Under the pieces are notes generated by a model. It had not been told where the DNA came from and made no database searches. It saw only the letters and a list, made by a program, of their open reading frames with translations. Of a stretch of DNA of 64,000 bases, positions 59,223 to 64,000 are shown in pieces. Location of the stretch: contig CATVYJ010000003.1 of assembly GCA_958348245.1 (NCBI GenBank), forward strand, positions 124,001 to 188,000, in the 5' to 3' direction. The position numbers and the translations under genes were made by a program. Every line of letters begins with the position of its first letter. Position 1 is the first letter of the stretch. Source of the DNA: an uncultured Veillonellaceae bacterium (GTDB lineage: Bacteria; Bacillota; Negativicutes; Veillonellales; Dialisteraceae).

Positions 59223-60010
59223 CTGTCTGGACCGTACAGGACAAAATGAAACGGTGGCGCCGCCGCTGCCCCGCGTGGGTCTCCGCCGCGTCCCTCCTCG
59301 CGCTCCTCGCCCTGTGGGAAGCGGTGTGCCGCGCGGGCGTCGTGCCGCCGCTCTTTCTCCCTGCGCCCACGCGGATTCTCTCCGCGCTCGCCGCCATGGC
59401 CGCCGCCGGAGAAATCACGGACAGCCTCGCGGCAAGCCTTACCCGCATCCTTCTGGGATTTGCCGCAGGGAGCGCGCTCGGCCTCGCCGTGGGCCTCGCG
59501 GCAGGCACCTCCGCACTGGCGGACCGCATCGCCATGCCCATCGTGAACGCCCTCTATCCCATCCCGAAAATCGCCCTCCTGCCCCTTTTCATCCTCTGGC
59601 TCGGCATCGGCGAATTGTCCAAAGTGACCATCATCGCCATGGGCGTCTTCTTTCCCATCGCCATGAACACCTGCTCCGGCGTAAAAAATGTAGACCCCCT
59701 CCTCATCAAAGTGGCCGTCTCCTACCGCGCGGGCTGGCTCTTCACCCTCCGCGCAGTAGTCCTCCCCTGCGCGCTGCCCATGATCTTTGCGGGCTGCCGC
59801 ATCGCCGCCGGCACCGCGCTCCTCCTCCTCGTGGCCGCGGAAATGATCGCCGCAGAAAAAGGCATCGGCGCGCTCATCCTCCACTACGGCGACCTCATGA
59901 TGACCGACCGCCTCATGGCCGGCGTCATCGTCCTCTCCCTGCTGGGCCTCCTCTTCCATATGGCCCTCGCCCTTCTGGAAAAACGCTGCATTCCCTGGCA
60001 CCGTCAGTGA
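59219..60010 (+). CDS. ABC transporter permease
   Basis: A 263-residue permease with about six membrane helices and the ATPase-coupling EAA loop near YRAGWLFTLRAVVLPCALPM. The segment LYPIPKIALLPLFILWLGIGE is the signature of NitT/TauT permeases (SsuC, TauC). It completes a minimal importer with the two preceding genes. GGAGG precedes the start. Confidence 0.92.
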
Positions 60011-60026
60011 ACCGAAAGGAGTTCCC

Positions 60027-60686
60027 ATGAACGCACAGACCATTCTCTCCCATGTAGACCATACCCTGCTCAAAGCGGACGCTTCCCTGCCCGCCGTGCG
60101 CGCCCTCTGCAAAGAAGCCCTCCGGTACCGCACCGCCTCCGTATGCATTCCCTCCGCCTTCGTGCGCCGCGCCGCCTCGGAATTTCCCGCGCTCACAGTC
60201 TGCACCGTCGTGGGATTTCCTCTCGGACACGCCAGCACCGCGGCCAAGCTCGCCGAAACGGCACAGGCCCTCGCCGACGGCGCGCAGGAAATCGACATGG
60301 TCCTCGCCATCGGCGCGCTCAAAGACGGCGATACATCGTACGTCACGGACGAGATCCGCGCGGTAAAGCGCCTCGCGGGCTCCCGCATCGTGAAAGTCAT
60401 CATCGAGACCTGCTGCCTTACGGAGGAAGAAAAAATCGCCGCCTGCCGCTGCGTCACCGAAGGCGGCGCGGACTTCATCAAAACCTCCACCGGCTTCGGC
60501 GCGAAAGGGGCCGACCTCGCCGACATGCCTCTCCTCCGCGCGCACATCGGCCCCGCCGTACGCATCAAAGCCGCCGGCGGCCTCCGCACCCGGGAAGACC
60601 TCGAAGCCTTCCTCGCCGCCGGCGCAGACCGCCTCGGCTCCTCCTCCGCCGTCTCCCTCCTCGCCCCGGAGATCGACGGAATATAA
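60027..60686 (+). CDS. deoC: Deoxyribose-phosphate aldolase
   Basis: A 219-residue class I aldolase splitting 2-deoxyribose-5-phosphate to glyceraldehyde-3-phosphate and acetaldehyde. The Schiff-base lysine lies in FIKTSTGF near residue 152, with the preceding VKVIIETCCL and following IRIKAAGGLRT motifs intact. It starts 16 nt after the permease with AAAGGAG upstream, so it is probably co-transcribed; whether it handles a product of the transported compound is open. Confidence 0.93.
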   Translation: MNAQTILSHVDHTLLKADASLPAVRALCKEALRYRTASVCIPSAFVRRAASEFPALTVCTVVGFPLGHASTAAKLAETAQALADGAQEIDMVLAIGALKDGDTSYVTDEIRAVKRLAGSRIVKVIIETCCLTEEEKIAACRCVTEGGADFIKTSTGFGAKGADLADMPLLRAHIGPAVRIKAAGGLRTREDLEAFLAAGADRLGSSSAVSLLAPEIDGI

Positions 60687-60698
60687 AATCATCCACAC

Positions 60699-60729
60699 AA
60701 AAAAGAGACCGTCACCGGTCTCTTTTTTT
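60699..60729 (+). terminator. Terminator of the ABC-deoC operon
   Basis: AAAAAGAGACCG pairs with CGGTCTCTTTTT around a 4-nt loop. Confidence 0.9.
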
Positions 60730-60789
60730 ATGCACTTCGTTCCTTCAGGCCCCAAGGAACGCTTGCTCACCCTTTGAGGCCCGGGAAAA

Positions 60790-61545
60790 TCACACTGCAC
60801 CCGTCTCTTCCGACGCGGTTTCTTCGGCCTCTGGACAAATATTGTTATTTTCTTCCGTCTCTTCAAACTGCGCGGGCAGGACAATACGCGCCGCTTTTCC
60901 ACTTGTCTGAATGCGCCGAACGGGCGCGTCAAGAAGGACCGCCGCTGCTTTTTCCGCCGCTTCCGGCATAAGCCTGTCCGTCCGGCAGCACGCGCCGCCG
61001 TCTTCCATAACCGCAGTGAGGGACTGCATGGAAGGAGGCTCCATCCGATACTGCCCGTCCGCCTGCAATACCCTGGCAATGCCGCAGAGATGATCCAGCG
61101 TTTCTTTCATCCCGGATGCATCTTCTCCCTGATGCAGGGCATCGAGCAGGATATGCGCGCGGTCCAGGCCGCGTACCGCGTCGGTTTCTTCCACCGCGTT
61201 TTCCATCAGGATGGCCAGCAGCATGCGCCGTGCCGAACCGTTCTGCCGCAGAGCCGTGTCGGCGGCCTCTTCTCATCGTTCCGCAAGCGGCTTCCAGTCC
61301 GGAAACAGGCGTCGCAACCATTCCCTCCGCACGAACGGCACATTCACGGGGCAGTCCCCCGGCGGAATCATAGCCAGTCCTTTTCGCCCATGGAGCACGC
61401 CCCGCCGCCGCAGAAATGAGAGCATCTGCCGGAGGAACGCGCCGCAAAGCCGCACAAACCAATCCGGATGAAACGGATAGATCGCCAGCATATCCGCCCG
61501 ATACGCTTTGCCTCCCGCGGTCGCCGGCAGAATGGCGGGATGTGT
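60790..61545 (-). pseudogene. Remnant gene interrupted by in-frame stops
   Basis: One minus-strand frame with normal codon use runs from 61545 to 60790 but is cut by a TGA at 61275-61273; another TGA at 61548-61546 separates it from open sequence further upstream. The first part reads MLAIYPFHPDWFVRLCGAF near its start; the second part begins EEAADTALRQNG and ends in an acidic tail. There is no RBS before the ATG of the downstream piece, so two separate genes are unlikely. I do not recognise the family. The region lies between a terminator and folC and looks like a decaying accessory gene. Confidence 0.5.
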
Positions 61546-61682
61546 TCATACCACCGCTGACACCTGTTCACCTCCCAGTCCCGCAGTTCCGGGCGGAGGC
61601 GCATGATGGCCTGCCAATCCGTCTGTACCGGCTATGTCTCCAGCCCTCTTTTTTATGTTTGCAATTGAAATTCACTGCGCGA

Positions 61683-61729
61683 GCGCACGCAAAAAGCGGC
61701 GGGTTGTGCCTGCCGCTTTTTGCGTGCGC
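61683..61729 (-). terminator. Very strong terminator of folC
   Basis: An 18-bp perfect stem: GCGCACGCAAAAAGCGGC (61683-61700) with its exact reverse complement (61712-61729), loop 11 nt. On the minus strand the T tract is inside the stem's 3' arm. Confidence 0.8.
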
Positions 61730-61733
61730 TGTG

Positions 61734-63110
61734 TTATTCGTTTGTTTTCTCTGCGTCGGAGGATGCGTCCGCGTCTGCTTTGGCGGCCGCATCCGCTTCT
61801 TCTTTCAGCTCGATTTCTTTTTTCTCCATCCATGTGAGCGCTTCGCCAAGGATATAGAGAGAGCCGCATACGAGGACCATGTCGCCGTCTTTCGCCTCGG
61901 CGACGGCGTCGGCCAGGGCCTGTGCGACGGAAGGTTCTTCTTTCGTTTCGCAGGTGAACATGTCCTTCAGCTCTGCCGTTTTCCGCGCGCGCGGCGTGGG
62001 CGCTTCCGTGAGGAAGACTTTGTCGTTTTTCCGCACGAGGAGGGAAATGACCGTGTCCGTTTCCTTGTCCTTGAGGGAGGCGAAGACGATGAGCCGCCGC
62101 TTATCCGGGTACTGTTCGGCCAGCGATTCCGAAAGGGCTTCCGCTCCGGCGGGATTGTGCGCGCCGTCGAAGACGACAGGGATGCCCCGCACGTCGTGGA
62201 TTTCGAAGCGGCCCATCCACCGGGTGCGGGCGAGCCCTTCCCGGAGGTCGTTTTCGTTGATGCGGTCGTCCTGCTTCATCACGAGGGTGAGCGCCATGGC
62301 GGCCACGGCGGCGTTTACCGCCTGATGCGGCCCCACGAAGGGCACGAAGAGAAGGCCTTTCTCGAGTTCTTTCGGCATATCCTTGCGCTTCACCACGACG
62401 ATCTGCCCGTGCTGCCAGCGGCTGCGGCTGTCGATCTCAAAATCGCGGCCGTAGAAATAGAGGCGAGATTTCTTTTCGTGGGCTTCTTTCTTGATGGTCT
62501 TGAGCGCGCCCTGCTGCGCGGCGGTCACGACGGGCACGCCTTTTTTGATGATGCCCGCTTTCTGGTGCGCGATTTTTTCCAGGGTATCGCCGAGGTAGGC
62601 CATGTGGTCCATGGCGACGTTTGTGATGACGGACACCACGGGCTCTACCACGTTCGTCGAGTCGAGAAGGCCGCCGAGCCCCACTTCCACCACGGCGTAG
62701 TCCACGTGCTGTTCGCGGAAATACCAGAATGCCATGGCCGTCAGGAGTTCAAACTCCGTAGGCGCTTCCGCGCCGTCTGCAACGGCCGCTTCCGCCGCTT
62801 CCCGCACGGCATCGGCCGCCCGGGCGAAGTCGTCCCGGGAGATGTCGCGACCGCCGCAGTAGATGCGCTCGGTGTAGTCGATGAGGTGCGGGGAGATGTA
62901 GCGTCCCACTTTCAACATGGCGTTTTCCAGCACGCTGGTGATCATGGCGACCACGCTCCCTTTGCCGTTCGTACCGGTCACGTGGATGACGCGGCAGGCC
63001 TTTTCAGGATGGTCGAGGCGGTCCAGCAGGGCGTTGATGCGCTCCATGCCCGGCTTGATGCCGAAGGACGCCGCCGATTCCAGATAGGCGATGGATTCTT
63101 CGTAAGTCAT
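61734..63110 (-). CDS. folC: Folylpolyglutamate / dihydrofolate synthase
   Basis: A 458-residue Mur-ligase-family enzyme adding glutamate to folates. The P-loop is TGTNGKGSV near residues 45-53; YISPHL, GLGGLLDSTN and DGAHNPAGAEAL follow in the expected order. An Ala/Asp/Lys-rich tail of about 20 residues ends the protein. The start MTYEESIAYL has GGAG 4 nt upstream; an ATG six codons earlier has no RBS. It lies 59 nt after valS, the usual valS-folC pairing of Firmicutes. Confidence 0.94.
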   Translation of the reverse strand: MTYEESIAYLESAASFGIKPGMERINALLDRLDHPEKACRVIHVTGTNGKGSVVAMITSVLENAMLKVGRYISPHLIDYTERIYCGGRDISRDDFARAADAVREAAEAAVADGAEAPTEFELLTAMAFWYFREQHVDYAVVEVGLGGLLDSTNVVEPVVSVITNVAMDHMAYLGDTLEKIAHQKAGIIKKGVPVVTAAQQGALKTIKKEAHEKKSRLYFYGRDFEIDSRSRWQHGQIVVVKRKDMPKELEKGLLFVPFVGPHQAVNAAVAAMALTLVMKQDDRINENDLREGLARTRWMGRFEIHDVRGIPVVFDGAHNPAGAEALSESLAEQYPDKRRLIVFASLKDKETDTVISLLVRKNDKVFLTEAPTPRARKTAELKDMFTCETKEEPSVAQALADAVAEAKDGDMVLVCGSLYILGEALTWMEKKEIELKEEADAAAKADADASSDAEKTNE

Positions 63111-63169
63111 TTTGCTCCTCTTTCCCATACGGAAAGAAGGGGCTTCCGCTCCTTCTCTCCTTTTTTGTA

Positions 63170-64000
63170 TTACAGTTTCGCCAGGAAATCCAGACGTTCT
63201 TCCAGCGAGGCGAGTTTTTCTTCCAGTGTGGCGAGCTTGGCTTTTTCCTTATCCACCACGGCCGCAGGCGCTTTTGCCAGGAAGCCTTCGTTGGCGAGTT
63301 TCGCCTTCGTGCGGGCAATGTCTTTCTCCGCCGCTTCTTTGTCTTTCACAATACGGGCTTTTTCTTTGTCCGCGTCGATGAGGCCTTTCAGTTCAAGGTA
63401 GACTTCCATGCCGGTCACGACGGTGGTGAGCGCATTGTCCGGCTTGGCCGCGTCTTTCGGCAGCAGTTCCAGCGCGTCCACATGGGCGAGTTTTTCAAAG
63501 TACGCGCGGTGCGTGTCGATGGAGGCGCGCAGGTCGTCCCGGTCGACGGCGATCTGTACGGCGCAGCCCTTGTTCGGCTGGACGTGCGCTTCGGCGCGCA
63601 TGTTGCGGATGGCCTTGATGGCGTCCATGATGCGCTCCATCTGTTCTTCCTCTTCGGGGAAGCGCAGGTCTGCGTCCGCCGTAGGCCATTTCGCCCGGGC
63701 GAGGCATTCGCCCTCGTGCGGGAGGTGCTGCCAGATGTGCTCGGTGATGAAGGGCATGAACGGATGGAGAAGCGCCAGCATGCGCGTGAGGGTGTACACC
63801 AGCACATACTGGGTCACGCGGCGGTCGTCGTTGTGTTCGCCATAGAGCCGCGCCTTCGCCGTCTCGATGTACCAGTCGCAGAAGCAGTTCCAGGCGAAAT
63901 TGTAAATGCTGTCCGCCGCTTCGCCCAGCTCGAATTTGTCCAGATTGGCCGAGACGTATTCTTCCGTCCGGGCGAGCCGCTCCAGAATCCAGCGGTCCGC
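63170..64000 (-). CDS. valS: Valyl-tRNA synthetase, C-terminal part (cut by window edge)
   Basis: The last ~276 codons of valS, open to the right edge. The sequence has the anticodon-binding domain (ADRWILERLARTEEYV, NFAWNCFCDWYIETAKARLY, LLHPFMPFITEHIWQHLP) and the C-terminal coiled-coil arm rich in Lys/Glu (residues from KARIVKDKEAAEKDIARTKA to the end) that is specific to ValRS. The catalytic HIGH and KMSKS motifs lie outside the window. Confidence 0.96.
   Translation of the reverse strand, partial: ADRWILERLARTEEYVSANLDKFELGEAADSIYNFAWNCFCDWYIETAKARLYGEHNDDRRVTQYVLVYTLTRMLALLHPFMPFITEHIWQHLPHEGECLARAKWPTADADLRFPEEEEQMERIMDAIKAIRNMRAEAHVQPNKGCAVQIAVDRDDLRASIDTHRAYFEKLAHVDALELLPKDAAKPDNALTTVVTGMEVYLELKGLIDADKEKARIVKDKEAAEKDIARTKAKLANEGFLAKAPAAVVDKEKAKLATLEEKLASLEERLDFLAKL

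Noticed and set aside
61273..61275. Selenocysteine decoding of the in-frame TGA
   Set aside because: No SECIS-like hairpin directly after the TGA, a second TGA upstream in the same frame, and no known selenoprotein motif; gene decay is simpler.
61416..63401. A long plus-strand frame opposite folC and valS
   Set aside because: No RBS, low-complexity composition and overlap with two clear housekeeping genes on the minus strand.

Overview
The window reads as a chromosomal segment of a GC-rich, probably anaerobic Bacillota (Firmicutes) bacterium. Negativicutes (Veillonella/Dialister/Megasphaera relatives) is my best guess, but it is an inference: no rRNA gene is present. Supporting signs are AAGGAGG-type ribosome binding sites, a serine T-box leader, a TPP riboswitch and a probable L13 leader. 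Gene content agrees: LL-diaminopimelate aminotransferase, short HisG with HisZ, class 1B PyrD with PyrK, a RicT/PSP1 protein, two-subunit L-serine dehydratase, a DcuC-type dicarboxylate carrier, a citrate lyase ligase and acetolactate decarboxylase. GC-rich third positions create many long spurious frames opposite real genes.

Layout. 1-12 kb: ychF, dapL, a DcuC transporter, lepB, glpX, an SGNH hydrolase, an EamA transporter, a tautomerase, hemW-lepA and a solitary citC. 12-20 kb: metG-tatD, then holB-ricT and trmN6-rsmI, then a divergent XRE-cupin regulator and HD-domain protein. 20-22.6 kb: a large-cap HAD hydrolase and a CDF-type transporter with a long dyad over its promoter. 22.6-30.2 kb: one compact minus-strand operon hisZ-G-D-C-B-H-A-F-IE, all of histidine synthesis except histidinol-phosphate phosphatase. 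30.2-31.2 kb: an unusual intergenic structure and two small plus-strand genes (a membrane peptide and a secreted Gln/Arg-rich protein). 31.2-39.6 kb: the minus-strand pyrB-C-carA-B-pyrK-D operon with its own promoter. 39.6-42.8 kb: an OLD-family ATPase/TOPRIM nuclease and thiC under a TPP riboswitch. 42.8-48 kb: ybaK, alsD, then a serine T-box with two antiterminator/terminator modules driving serC-serA and a histidine-phosphatase gene that is probably the phosphoserine phosphatase. 48-53.7 kb: rplM-rpsI, an HTH regulator/esterase pair, sdaAB-sdaAA and a membrane-anchored protein of unknown function. 53.8-60.7 kb: cbiZ, an orphan zeta toxin, queG, a small exported repeat protein and a TauABC-like ABC transporter running into deoC. 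60.8-64 kb: a gene remnant broken by stops, folC, and the 3' end of valS running off the right edge.

How the parts fit. Histidine and pyrimidine synthesis are each packed in one operon with 4-nt or longer overlaps. Serine synthesis answers to uncharged tRNA-Ser, while serine breakdown (sdaAB-AA) lies about 4 kb away. cbiZ (cobinamide salvage) and queG (a cobalamin-dependent enzyme) both point to use of scavenged B12. No tRNA or rRNA gene, CRISPR array, insertion sequence or prophage was seen. The accessory-like items are the OLD nuclease, the orphan zeta toxin and the broken gene near 61 kb.
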